This document shows positions 13,501 to 23,458 of a stretch of DNA of 64,000 bases, one piece after another. The first letter of the stretch is position 1; each line of letters begins with the position of its first letter. The stretch is from Leptasterias polaris. Taxonomy: Eukaryota > Echinodermata > Asteroidea > Forcipulatida > Asteriidae. Under the pieces are notes generated by a model. The model was not told where the DNA came from and ran no database searches. It worked only from the letters and a program-made list of their open reading frames with translations. Position numbers and translations under genes: made by a program. The DNA is taken from contig JAZGTN010000029.1 in assembly GCA_037783415.1 (NCBI GenBank), positions 1,798,001 to 1,862,000 of the forward strand, read 5' to 3'.

Positions 13501-16500
13501 AGCTGGTTTAAACCACCGAATGGCCCTTAGAGAATGCACTTTGAAATGGTTATAGCTTCAAAAGAAATGGGCGGGATGTGTGACCAAGGATCCAGGAAAA
13601 AGTGTATAAAATGTTTGAAAACAAATTATAAAAGATATGAAGTTAAATGTTTCTTGTCTTTTCATTCTTTATGTACTTCTGCACACTAGTACATCATTGT
13701 ATATTGATTGGGATTAGTTCCAATGCATTTCAATCTTCAAATGACAGTCAAGGTAAAAAAAAAAAAAAAAAAAAATCCCGACCGACCGACCCCTTCAAAT
13801 TTTTTTACTGGAGGGCAACTCAACAATTTTTTTGTTTTGGCCTTATTTTATGTATAAATTATAAATAGCGTACTGTACCGTACAAAGCACTATACAAATA
13901 AAAGCAATGACTCGATTTTACAGAAAATGCTGAAGTGATTATAACCTATTGGGAATAGACGCAGCCAACGGGAGTTTTGTGGTCTCCTGATTGGTCATCT
14001 CTCTGGCATAGTGTTGTTATGTAAATGTCAGTTGTGAATAAATGAATATCCCGTATACACAAGAGGTCAAGTCTGAGATTGCGAGTTAGAGCGCGTGATA
14101 GCCAAACTGCGGGGAATTTTGCGTGGCTGATGCAGAGAAATAACCGCAATATCAGACTTGAAATAAAGTCTATCCATGAGATCAAGTTGTCAGAGAAATA
14201 GACTGGTGCTTTCCTTTACATACTGATCAGCCATTGTCACAGTTTGTGGCACACGATGAACTATACATGCGCGTCTTCGTCGCGATGAGGTTAAATGTCT
14301 TTAAAATTCGGGGCTGGATTTCACAAAGCATCAAGATTCATCTTAAGATGAGTTGTCAGTATCACCATAGTGGTTTGTTTTGTGACATCACACTTTGCTT
14401 AGCAATCAAGACTGACACTCGGCCGGTTAAGGGCGATCTTAGCACTTTGTGAAATCTTCCCCAGTTATACAGCAACTCACCATAGTACACAGCAAACACC
14501 GTGGCGGCACCCAAGAAGGCCCCGATGAGCTGGGCCAACATGTAGACTGGCAGTGCAACCCATTTCATCTGACCAAGGGTACAGAAGGCCAAAGATACGG
14601 CTGGGTTCAAATGACCTCCTGTTAAATAGAAAGTATGGTTCTTACCGAAATATATATTGTTTGTTGTGTCTGTTTGTTGTCTTTGTTGTTGTTGTTGTCG
14701 TCGTCGTCGTCGTCGTCGCAGCAATATAGTCCGAACAAATTTTTGATGGGATAATTAAACAACTACTTTTGAGAAAAACAAATCTCGAAAAAGGCTGACC
14801 CTCCCCGACTTTTGTTTCTTATTAGCCATTCTTCAAGAGAAAGCTGGGAAACAATATGACTTTCAAGCAGTGCAAACACATGAAAAGAGCTTGCACATCA
14901 AAGTTGTTGAACATTATTTTAATTAACTGCTATCGTCATGCGACCGTCTTGTGGTACCGGTGACTATCAGGGATTTTGAAAGTGGTTTATTAAAATGGCG
15001 TAGAGGCGGATGTTGGGGGGAGTCGATAACAAAAACGAATTGGCCGAAGATGGTGATTTAAGAAATCAAAAAGCTATTTTGGGATACCCAACCATTTTTG
15101 TATATAGCCTATAAATAATAGGCGCATTGCTCCCGGAGAGCCTTCGGAACAAACCCTCCAGGTCACCACAGCCAATAAGTTAAGTATTATACAAGTTTCA
15201 ACAACAAGGTGTAAACTTAAAAAAAACTTTATTTGTCCTGCAGACGAGCAGAGTATACTGTTCAAAATGTCGAGACTAAACCGGCTCTTTTCAGAGCCAA
15301 ATTGTACCTCTTGTAATTCTTTCTTAAATTGTTTTCCCCAATTCGGCCATTGGCCTAGATGGAAATGTTTTTTAAATGATTTCAATAAACCAATACTAAT
15401 AAATGGTCATCACTCCTAATCTTGCAGGCAGGGTCACTTTTGTAGTCAACAGTATTTTACAAGTAGCTGCATATATAATGAGCGTTTCAAATACCGCGCG
15501 CGCGCCCTGTACTATTTTTAGACTGAGCTTGCACGCTCCGGTTTTGTAAGAGCAGGGTAAGCCGGGCAGCAGCCAGGTGTTCAGGGGTTCAAAGGTGACT
15601 TTCCGTGGCAATCTGCGTCTTAAATTATCAATGCCAGAATTCCTTGTTGTTTCTTTATCACAAAGGAATCATCGAAACGGTGACACACCACCATTATCAG
15701 TCGAACACACCCACACACAGCATTTACGAATGAAAACCTCGTCTGTTTTTATCAGAGTTTACTGTACCGGGGCTTTTCATTCAAAACAGGTGTAAGCATT
15801 TACGTGTAAAAGAAAAGCAACATGGACATTCCCGGAGACCAGGATTATTTGTACCCGACTTTCACCTCAATGGACCCACGGTTCGATTCCCGCTCCGACA
15901 AGAGGACTCGGGTTTCGAATCGCAACATAATGTCGTGAGGGTTACTGACCTCGTCTATAGGGTAAGTTTCTTCTAACGTCTTATTACGTCAACTAAGCAT
16001 CTTTGACATATTTGTCTTTTGCTAGCCCACTGGCCGCCATTAAAAAAAGGTTGGGGTTATCTCAATACGATAAATACACGGACTATTGGAAGTATAACTA
16101 GTAAACGTACCGGACGGTACAGCCATGTGTAAATCTCTTATATGGGAGAAATGTCAGCTCATGTGTAAATCCCTTACATCCCTATGTACTGTGCCCATCT
16201 TAATGTGAAATTAGTGTACCAGATAGAATATACCTTTGACGTAGCACTGAAACATTCTACTTCTACTTCTATGGGCGTTTTCATCAAAGCCTGTTCGGCA
16301 TCTAGATGAGGGACTGGTGTGTGGTACCTCAACATTGGACACTTTATCATGTATGTACACAAGTGCCGATTTGATTGGTCTTGTTTGTAAAAATTTCCTA
16401 AAATTCAGCAAAATGTGTTTGCTATCCCAAGGGATTGTTGAGTATTAGGTAGAGACCCGGGAAAATCTGAGCCAGGGGTTCTGAGCTAGAGACCATGTAA

Positions 16501-18026
16501 ACCATGTAACCTGTGACATCACATGTTTACAAAAGAGTCACAGAGCTTGGACCCTTTGCAGGCACAATTTGTACACAGCTCAATGGAAGAAAACATGAAA
16601 TCTTACTCTTTATGGAGATTACACTGTCTGATGATTTATATGACTTTTTTGGTAAGAAGAAAGGGGCACATTTCAAAACTTGCTCAGTTGTTACTTTTAT
16701 AACTCTTGAGTTTAAGTTGAAACTATGAAACAAAATATAATCTTTCCTACATGACCAGTGTCTTGCCTGCCAGAAAGGCCTTCGAATGTTTAAGATCACT
16801 CTTGCTGTAAACGAAGGTCATATGGTCTAATAAGACCTGGCGATTCCACTGGGGAAAGGGGGCTCAGCTCAGCACAAGAGTGAGCCCGAAAGACCGGTAT
16901 CGAGAAAAGTGCAGTACACCTGTTTCCTTCACACAACAAACTTTTTTACTATTATCGTAATTTTTTTACAGTGGATCAAAGCCATAAATTTAAAAACAAG
17001 GTTTCAGTGACCAGACTGAGCATGGATTTAGATTTAATGAAGCGTACCTGAAACCGAGGCTGTGAAGAACACACCGAGCATGAGTGCGAAGGCGTAGCCG
17101 ATGTTGACGTTCAGGAAGCCCGCCCCCGTATCATTACCGAAGAATTGCCGCTGAGCTATGGCGCCATCACCGATCATCTACAACCAGAGAGGCAAGAAAT
17201 TGTCATACGGAGGAACGGCAGGAAAAAGGTCGGTGAAATTTGTTAAAACCATTATTTTAACAGACGTAAAACCTTGTGTAATACGGAGGTAAAGTAAAAC
17301 GAAAAACGGGTAGTGCTCATAAACTCGGTGCCCATTCAAACATATCTTCAACGTATGTTGTTTTGGGGTTTTTCTGAATATAGGCCTAATCTTTCTTTAA
17401 AAAACATATCGGACGATTTCGTGAACGAATTGGCCCATCGACGTACATGTCTGGCGGTAGTAAGATAGCAAATGCACTTGAATGTTTAAACAAAAAATCA
17501 GCATGACTCACACTTCGTAACCACAATTAGTATTCATTCTCCCTAAACTGCAAATATATACCTCGCAGAGACTCTACGAGTGCAAAGGATATATTGTACA
17601 TAAATATCTTCTCATGATACACATTTGCCACGTCTTTCGTATCATTTACTAGTAATGGGTGCATACAACAAAAGAAATCCAGACTTATCGTTCATACAGT
17701 TATGCGTGTTATCCCTGTTGTGAGGCAGATGGGTTTTTTAATGAAATGATTTTTTTACCAAAAGCGCTTTCCATCTGTTGATACTATTTTCATCTTTGGA
17801 GAAACAAAATGTATGAGTCATTTGCCAAATTGGAGTTGTTCATCTCACCTTGACATTCATTGACACCATGCAACCACCCTGCCCCGACCCCTCTCCGCCC
17901 TTCCACTTTACTCACCACCAGCATGAACGTCCCTAGGATTTCGGCGCAGAATTGCCGGCCAAGAAGACTTCTGATACGAACATGATCCAAGACGTTCTCT
18001 ACTTGGATGAACCATTTCTCCGTCAT
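10379..18026 (-). CDS. Aquaglyceroporin gene (AQP3/7/9/10 type), six exons, 295 aa
   Basis: Channel protein of the plasma membrane that passes water, glycerol and other small neutral solutes. The coding sequence is the join of 18026-17916, 17177-17048, 14618-14481, 11971-11853, 11263-11046 and 10550-10379, 888 nt including the stop. Every junction has GT/AG and the phases match (0, 1, 1, 0, 2). The protein has the MIP-family layout: NPA boxes at residues 85-87 and 217-219, Arg220 after the second, and Asp221 in the NPARD motif that marks glycerol-conducting members. By alignment to human AQP3, Tyr65, Gly205, Tyr214 and Arg220 line the selectivity filter, so only the first position (Phe in AQP3) differs. 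Length fits the family (about 290 aa). The start ATG at 18026 has A at -3; an in-frame TAG lies 30 bp upstream. Orthology among AQP3, 7, 9 and 10 cannot be settled by eye. Confidence 0.93.
11046..11263 (-). CDS. Aquaglyceroporin exon 5 (second NPA box, residues 167-239)
   Basis: Encodes helix 5 and the second half-helix with GINPARDFGPRL. Arg220 and Asp221 are the residues expected in a glycerol-permeable channel. Acceptor CCTTAG, donor GC|GTAAGT (phase 2). Confidence 0.93.
11853..11971 (-). CDS. Aquaglyceroporin exon 4 (residues 127-166)
   Basis: A short exon found from phase and splice signals (acceptor CTTCAG, donor CAG|GTTTAT). It encodes the large extracellular loop before helix 5, with the ATYPAEG segment typical of aquaglyceroporins, and restores the frame from phase 1 to phase 0 between exons 3 and 5. 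Confidence 0.9.
12612..13842. mobile_element. 1.23-kb foldback element with TTA duplications (Harbinger-like MITE)
   Basis: Terminal inverted repeats start GGCCAAA.CAAAAAAA and continue to TTGAGTTGCCCTCC. The element is flanked by TTA at 12609-12611 and 13843-13845, as in PIF/Harbinger insertions (3-bp TWA). It carries no transposase and lies in intron 3 of the aquaporin gene. A second long inverted repeat (13075-13494) lies inside it. Confidence 0.75.
13075..13494. repeat. Long internal inverted repeat, arms about 190 bp
   Basis: The left arm begins CTCTTAGCTTGCCTTG and the right arm ends in its inverse, with about 35-40 bp of loop near 13266-13304. Arms are nearly identical. Each contains GGCGCCGCCATTTTGGAATG, a YY1-like GCCATTTTG site, in opposite orientation. 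As intronic RNA it would form a long hairpin. Confidence 0.88.
14310..14462. mobile_element. 153-bp palindromic MITE beside a splice donor
   Basis: GGGGCTGGATTTCACAAAG at the left is mirrored by CTTTGTGAAATCTTCCCC at the right. It ends 18 bp from aquaporin exon 3, so only the first 18 intron bases separate it from coding sequence. Confidence 0.82.
14481..14618 (-). CDS. Aquaglyceroporin exon 3 (first NPA box, residues 81-127)
   Basis: Starts after TTTAACAG and contains GGHLNPAVS, the first NPA half-helix, followed by helix 3. Ends in phase 1 before GTGAGT. A 153-bp palindromic MITE (14310-14462) lies 18 bp downstream of this donor in the intron. Confidence 0.92.
14674..14719. repeat. Trinucleotide repeat (TTG)n then (TCG)n
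   Basis: Two adjoining trinucleotide tracts in intron 2 of the aquaporin gene. The glutamine/arginine-rich frame on the minus strand is a by-product. Confidence 0.9.
15880..15930 (+). repeat. Possible tRNA-derived SINE fragment
   Basis: GGTTCGATTCC at 15888 is a perfect B box and a second, GGTTTCGAATCG, follows 22 bp on. No A box is found at the expected distance, so this is at most a 3' remnant. Confidence 0.3.
16490..16828 (+). mobile_element. AGACCAT-ended MITE, copy 1
   Basis: 339 bp from AGACCATGT to ATATGGTCT, in intron 2 of the aquaporin gene. The body (GACATCACATGTTTACAAAAG, CACAGCTCAATGGAAGAA) matches 40081-40418 in reverse. Confidence 0.75.
17048..17177 (-). CDS. Aquaglyceroporin exon 2 (residues 38-81)
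   Basis: Begins MIGDGAIAQ after a TTGTAG acceptor and ends in the first base of Gly81 before GTACGC. Covers the end of helix 1, the first extracellular loop and helix 2, including Tyr65 at the selectivity-filter position. Confidence 0.9.
17916..18026 (-). CDS. Aquaglyceroporin exon 1 (residues 1-37)
   Basis: Encodes the cytosolic N-terminus and the start of membrane helix 1, ending in GTFMLV. Donor GTGAGT follows directly; the exon ends in phase 0. The open frame extends upstream only to a GTG at 18050 and a TAG at 18056-18054, so the ATG at 18026 is the likely start. Confidence 0.88.
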
Positions 18027-18044
18027 CTTGTTCACTTTCTCCAG

Positions 18045-18096
18045 TATCACTCGCTAATCCAAGTGATGTTGTTTGATTGGGTTACTCACACTGTTG
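18045..18096. repeat. 5'-flank direct repeat of the aquaporin gene, copy 1
   Basis: This segment, holding CACTTGGATTAG on the minus strand just upstream of the aquaporin start codon, is repeated imperfectly at 18262-18318 in the same orientation. Both copies share the order CAACAGTG, GTAACCC, CATCACTTGGATTAG. It may be a local duplication of 5' untranslated sequence or of an alternative first exon. Confidence 0.6.
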
Positions 18097-18261
18097 AAAT
18101 AAGACCAAACGCAAAACAACATAATTAAAATAATATTGGCGTTTCGTAGTTATAACTGGAAGATATTTCGAAAGCACTGGTTTCAAACGTGTATATGGAT
18201 CACCAATTGATTCTGTAAACTTCTTCTCTTTTCCTCTCAGTCTGTTTGTAGAAGTTTCAAA

Positions 18262-18318
18262 ATCACTTGCTAATCCAAGTGATGTAGCATGGTTTTGGGT
18301 TACTAATACACTGTTGTA
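18262..18318. repeat. 5'-flank direct repeat of the aquaporin gene, copy 2
   Basis: Partner of 18045-18096, about 217 bp further from the coding start. It adjoins the promoter-like block at 18315-18440, so copy 2 is probably the original and copy 1 the duplicate; this order is inference. Confidence 0.55.
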
Positions 18319-18486
18319 GTAGTGTTCTTTCGTTTCGCCGGTTCGTTGTACGTGTTAAACCGTACCACGAGTACCATCCAATATAGGAAGACACTGAACG
18401 ACACAAGGCCCGCCCTATAACCATTTCATCCAATCGTGTGTGCACATCGACTAGATCATTGTAATTTCTGCCCATTTATAAATAAT
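18315..18486 (-). promoter_or_regulatory. Probable aquaporin promoter region
   Basis: Read on the minus strand, the block carries two ATTGGAT (inverted CCAAT) boxes, a GGGCGGGC GC box and a TTTATAAAT TATA-like stretch at its far end, 290-460 bp upstream of the start codon. Much of it (18315-18440) recurs in inverted orientation at 21887-22008. No transcription start can be proved from sequence alone. Confidence 0.4.
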
Positions 18487-19074
18487 TAATGCATTCAGTA
18501 TGCAAAGTTAATGAAATGCGGCTTGTGAGATCTGTAATTGTAAACATGCACAGTGAAGACTCTTCAAGCACAAAATAATTATTTCCCGGGAAATTCAAAG
18601 GTTTTATTAGAGTAGCTTACATTCTGCTTTACGGTAGCTAGAGCATTCAGTTCACATGCACATTTGATATTTATCACCGTAGTCTGCTGTTTGAGTCCAC
18701 CATGTATCCAGATATAAAATTTTTGTTTTTGGATGAACTGGCGATGAACTGGCAATGTAGTGAAATTCGCAGATAAAATAAACCCCTATGTCAACCTTGA
18801 TAATTATATTTAAGAAAAAAAGAAATGTAGAAAATTCCTTTTAGCTTGTACATGTGAAATTGTTTGCACGAATCGGGGCTTTGTAACTACTAATGAGAAC
18901 AACATCATTCTGTGCTTTTTATCATTGTACGTGAGAGACGGTTCGTACGGATTAGGGCTTTGGTATTATTAACAAAGTGAACAGTCAGTGCTTTTTATTA
19001 TTGTACGCAGGGGCGTCAATCTGTCTCCAAATGTGGGGGGGGGGGGAGAGCATGATCATTTACGGCGTGGGGTC

Positions 19075-19205
19075 CAGGGGCCTGCTGAAGGGCCTCTGGT
19101 GGGGTCCAGGGGCGAATCCCTTGGCGGGTGTTCAGGGGCCTGCTGAAGGGCCTCTGGTGGGGTCCAGGGGCGAATCCCTTGGCGGGTGTTCAGGGGGCTC
19201 CGCCC
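19075..19205. repeat. 58-bp GC-rich tandem repeat, two copies plus remnant
   Basis: Two nearly identical units containing GGGTCCAGGGGCGAATCCC. A related but diverged GGGTCC-rich block is at 19595-19720. The GTCCAGGGGC.GAA.CCC pattern is recalled from echinoderm genomes. Confidence 0.85.
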
Positions 19206-19594
19206 CCTGAAGCTGGAGGGTTTTAGTATGTCTGAATGGCCTAGACAAGCTCTCCTTGCTATAAATATTTAGACTTGGTTCAGAGAAAGAACGAGAAACA
19301 CTAATAAATGCCCGACATACACGATATATTAATCACATGCTTGAATCACACACAAACTTTTAATCTTCGACAATCTCCATCCCTTCCTCCCCCCCCCCCC
19401 CTGTTTGCCGATGGACAATATTCATGTTAAATGGGGTCCCTGTGAATTTTGAAGTCTTCAACGTCTCTTCTTTGTTACCGATGAATCTTAAAACAATGAC
19501 AAACTCCCAGCATACTTGTTAGACTTGCATCATTGACAGCAACTGCGTGCCCAGGTTTGGGTCTTAGGGGGACAGAAAAACAATGAATGTAATG

Positions 19595-19755
19595 GGTGGG
19601 GGTCCGGGGGCCAGCGTGGGGTCCAGAGGCCGGCGTACGACGGCCCCTGGTAGGGTCCAAGGGCGAAGCTCCGTTGTGGGTCGAGGGGCCGCGAAGCCTC
19701 CGGAAGCTTCGGTTTTGGAGGGTGAAAATCAAACTTCCATACGCCCCCCCCCCCA
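19595..19755. repeat. Diverged GGGTCC-rich GC block
   Basis: Repeats of GGGTCCRRGGGC-like motifs ending in CCGGAAGCTTCGG and a C run at 19745. Related to 19075-19205; the open frames across it are a result of its composition. Confidence 0.6.
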
Positions 19756-19873
19756 AAAAAAGCGAATAATATGAAACATCAACGGGCTCCAATACAATTT
19801 TACCCCCACATATCAACTAGAACCGAGTATGCATATGGATGATTCTTGAATAAGAATAAGACGGCAAACCCAG

Positions 19874-20162
19874 ATCTATATCAGATTGCTGTTTAAAAAT
19901 GCAATGCAAAGTTTTACTTTGGCATGAATTTGACGTGTAATTTGGAAAGGGTAGAATTGCATGCCTTTTCAATACCTGCACATAATTTTATAGCCGTCTT
20001 TTAATTGTGGCGTCACATAAAAGTTAATAATCTATATCAGATTGCTGTTTAAAAATGCAATGCAAAGTTTAACTTTGGCATGAGTTTGACGTGTAATTTG
20101 GAAAGGGTAGGATTGCATGCCTTTTCAATACCTGCACATAATTTTATAGCCGTCTTTTAATT
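19874..20162. repeat. 133-bp direct duplication
   Basis: 19874-20006 and 20030-20162 differ at only a few bases, with 23 bp between them. AT-rich, no coding sign. Confidence 0.93.
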
Positions 20163-21121
20163 TAAAAAAATGTGGAAAGGAAGCAACACGTGATGACATG
20201 CTTTTGGATCTGGTCGGTGCATGTTAGGTTTCATGCATATTCATTAAAAACATCGTGGGTGAAAACAAGTACAATCCGGCGTTTTTCAAAATCAGGTGCA
20301 GTATTATCTTTACACTTCTCCGGCAATCCCTTGGAAAGGGGAAACAACACGTAAATGCCGGAACGACGAACAAACTGGCACATTGTTTTTTATGTTTATG
20401 AAATGTAATTGTTGAAAATTAAATGTTAAACAATTACAATTGAGATATCATAGAAGAGTAATTTTGGGAGAAAGAAAAACAAAAATGCGAATGGGAATAT
20501 GCCGCCGGAAAAAAACCTAAAGACACACTTTTGCGAATTTTCTCCATACCCTGTCTCTCTTTCCTTCTCCTCCTTTTTGTTCTTATTTTTTTCGGGGATC
20601 CTCTTGGGGGATCTCCATCCCCCAGTGTAACAGGAAACCATAATGTTTAGACTTGAAACTTTGGAAAATTTTGATGTCAATGATTACTGTGAAAGTTCAG
20701 CCGGAAAGTAAGCGTCGTCGCTGTTGCATGTAATACACATTATAGTGCGTAAAGCATTGAACATACTTGTACATATTAGGCAAAAAATAAAAAAATCAAG
20801 TTCAGTTTCCGGTTAGGGCTTTGTCAATATTAATGACGTGAACCGTCAGTGCCTGTTGACCTACTTAAACTTGATATAAAAGCGAGATTTGGCTTTCGAA
20901 AACCCAGCACTAACACTGCTTGGTTATAACTGCCAATTTGGTGAAATAATAAAAATGGCACAATAAATAGCTAGAGTTGGAGTGAACGGAGACGAGAGAC
21001 GATTGATACTTGCAGGCTACCGAGCCCACGGAAACAACTCGCGGAACCCGAAGGCCCAATCTATCAGCAGCAGTACATGCGACGGAACGCATTTCAGAAT
21101 TTTAAAAACATTTTCCTAAAC

Positions 21122-21221
21122 TTAAAAGGGGGTCATTTCTAACGATGTTTTATAACGTCAACAATTCCCCAGTGCTCTTTATCAAGAAAGTGTTTATGGT
21201 AGGTACACCCTCCCTTTAAGA
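21122..21221 (-). mobile_element. MITE family A fragment
   Basis: On the minus strand: CTTAAAGGGAGGGTGTACC, AAAGAGCACTGGGGAA, TTATAAAACATCGTTAGAAA; the 5' end of the family seen at 1351-1967 and 54095. Confidence 0.6.
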
Positions 21222-21277
21222 ACCATGCGCATTTGCCTAATTTACTGATGAACAACCCGCCCAGTTCTTGGCATATA

Positions 21278-21541
21278 CAGCAATCCTTCACCGATCTTGA
21301 ACTCTTGGTGGCAGCAGATATGCCTCCATTACTGCGGTGTACCTGGGTGGTACTGCGCTGCCTAGCGACTGGTATAAGGTTTGGGCTACACGGCGATCAT
21401 TTGATCAGTCGCGGGTTATTGGACTTTCACTTTGCAAATCGCTTAAACCCGTCGCTAGGCAGCGCAGTACCACCCAGGTACCACCGCAATAATGGCGGTA
21501 TCTGCTGCCACCAAGAGTTCAAGATCGGTGAAGGATTGCTG
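21278..21541. mobile_element. 264-bp foldback MITE with TA duplication (Tc1/mariner-like)
   Basis: Arms of about 95 bp, CAGCAATCCTTCACCGATCT... and its inverse, are nearly perfect and flanked by TA at 21276-21277 and 21542-21543, as left by Tc1/mariner transposases. The centre of about 70 bp is unique. Confidence 0.85.
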
Positions 21542-21886
21542 TATCAGACAATCTATCTTAGATAATTTGAGTGACTGCTCCAGTGTCATTATTTAAGTCT
21601 GGCTGTACACAGTCATGTACACACGGGGTCCAGCACCCACGCCCAACGAAGTTTGGATTGAATGCCTTATTTGAATTACCCGCGATTACACCAGATTCCT
21701 TTCATTGTCTTTTGGGGGGGGGGGGGGGGGGGGATTACAGTTAAAGAAATCCAATGGCGGATCCGTACAAAGAGTGAATGCACACACACATGTACTTATC
21801 CAGAAAGCTGATATGTATTGGAATGAATAATGCATTCTTACTCATTCATAAGGAATAGTTGACGTAGGAGACGGTTCTGTACTCCT

Positions 21887-22020
21887 TCGTGATTGGATGA
21901 CAGCGTGGTGGGCGGGCTGTATTGTACTTCATGGATTCTGATTGGATAGGATGCTGTGTACCGTATACTACGTGTGATAAACCGTCTGAAACGAAAGAAC
22001 GCTGCTATAAAAGACGATCA
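21887..22020 (+). promoter_or_regulatory. Inverted copy of the aquaporin promoter-like block with TATA box
   Basis: On the plus strand this block has ATTGGAT twice, a GGGCGGGC GC box, the ACGAAAGAAC string and then TATAAAAG at 22006-22013. It matches the block upstream of the aquaporin gene in reverse orientation. No recognisable gene follows on the plus strand before the piggyBac element, so it may be an orphan promoter. Confidence 0.4.
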
Positions 22021-22611
22021 AAATTCACACTTAATAAAATAACTTGTTCGTAAGTGTATGATTGGAAGACATTACAAATTACTGGTTCCAAACGTGCATT
22101 AATCATTATCGAATTTTGTTTACATTTGTATTGTTATTATTTTGTTACTCATTTAATTTGTTGTACTTAGAGTTTTTAAAACATGATAAGGGGAAATTGG
22201 TGATGGTTGATTTTCACAAACACGCAAATAACATAGCCTAATCAAGTTAAAAAATAAAATCTTGAAAACGACACCATGTTTAGTACGAGCTATGTCTGAA
22301 AGTTATGGCTGTACAAAATGTTTTATATATGTACTTAAATTTCTCAGAAAATGTTCATTTTGCAACGTTTTCTGTTTCTAAGCTTTATCATTTTATGATG
22401 TTTTAAGATACGTTTCTTGTTGATGGATGGAACCCGTAAGCTCGTCGTAGAATAAAAAAAAATCCCAAAGTGACATTCATTGACATTTTACTATCATAAG
22501 TCAGCAATTATGGCAACTTTGTCATTCGCAGTCCCAGTGGCGATATTAGCACTAGAATGGTCAAGGCCGTTTATCACAGTCAATTTTCATTGAGATTCAT
22601 CCTCACTCAGC

Positions 22612-22628
22612 ATAACCCTTTCAGTACC
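22612..22628 (+). repeat. Left terminal inverted repeat of the piggyBac element
   Basis: ATAACCCTTTCAGTACC, the exact reverse complement of 26535-26551. The CCCTTT start resembles piggyBac-family ends next to TTAA. Confidence 0.7.
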
Positions 22629-23128
22629 AACACATATTGGCTACTTATGCCATGGTGACCAGACACATTTCCTTGACATGGCTAACTGGTGACCAACACT
22701 ATTTTAGGAAAATTTGAGGTTACAGCGCCCTCACAAGGCAGATTTGGGTTAGTCTCAGGTCCTAGTCATATAATGCCAGTTGAGCAACCAATTAAATTAC
22801 TGTTTCCTTTGTCATATTGCCTTGGACTAAATCATTGCCCTAAACATATATTTGAGGTATGGAATTATTACCACTAAATACACAATTGAGTAGTTTAAAT
22901 GTTTAAGCTAAACATTTGTCAAGTAGCTGTTCATACCAATCTGCATGAGACATATTTTTGAGACGTTAAATAAACATAAGGTGTTAAGATATTACTTTTC
23001 ATACAGCATCCTCCTCCCCCCCCCCCCCCCCCAAACCAACCCAAAAATATAAAAAAATATTGGTTGAGCCTCACCGATACTGGGAGTTGGTGACTATACC
23101 CATGTTGATCAATAGGTTAAGGCTGCCA

Positions 23129-23386
23129 TTTTATTTTATTTATTTATTAACCAAATCCAACAGCGATCAAGTCGCCAATAACAGGATGGTATAGAGTGAA
23201 GAGAAGACAATGAAGGAAGTTTCAGTTTTAGATGTGGGAGGAAAACCCCAGAGAATTATTCCAGGGAAAACCCACGCGATCAGGCAGGGACTGAAAACCC
23301 AATCCACATAGTGCCCCAGGTGGGATTCGAACCGGGGTCCCATAGGTGGAAGGCGAGGCAAGATACCACTACACCAACCTGACCGC
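23129..23386 (-). mobile_element. tRNA-derived SINE nested in the piggyBac element
   Basis: On the minus strand the head reads as a tRNA with an A box (TTGGTGTAGTGG) and a perfect B box (GGTTCGAATCC) at the right spacing, acceptor-like ends (GGTCAGG..., ...CCTGGGGC), then about 170 bp of unrelated body and an A-rich tail of AATAAATAAATAAAATAAAA. This is the classic Pol III SINE layout, about 258 bp long, and looks full length. Confidence 0.82.
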
Positions 23387-23458
23387 CTAGATTGTTGGCT
23401 TAGATTGTTGGCAAATTATGAATCCTCCAAAAAACAAAAGGTTATAATAATTTATTTA

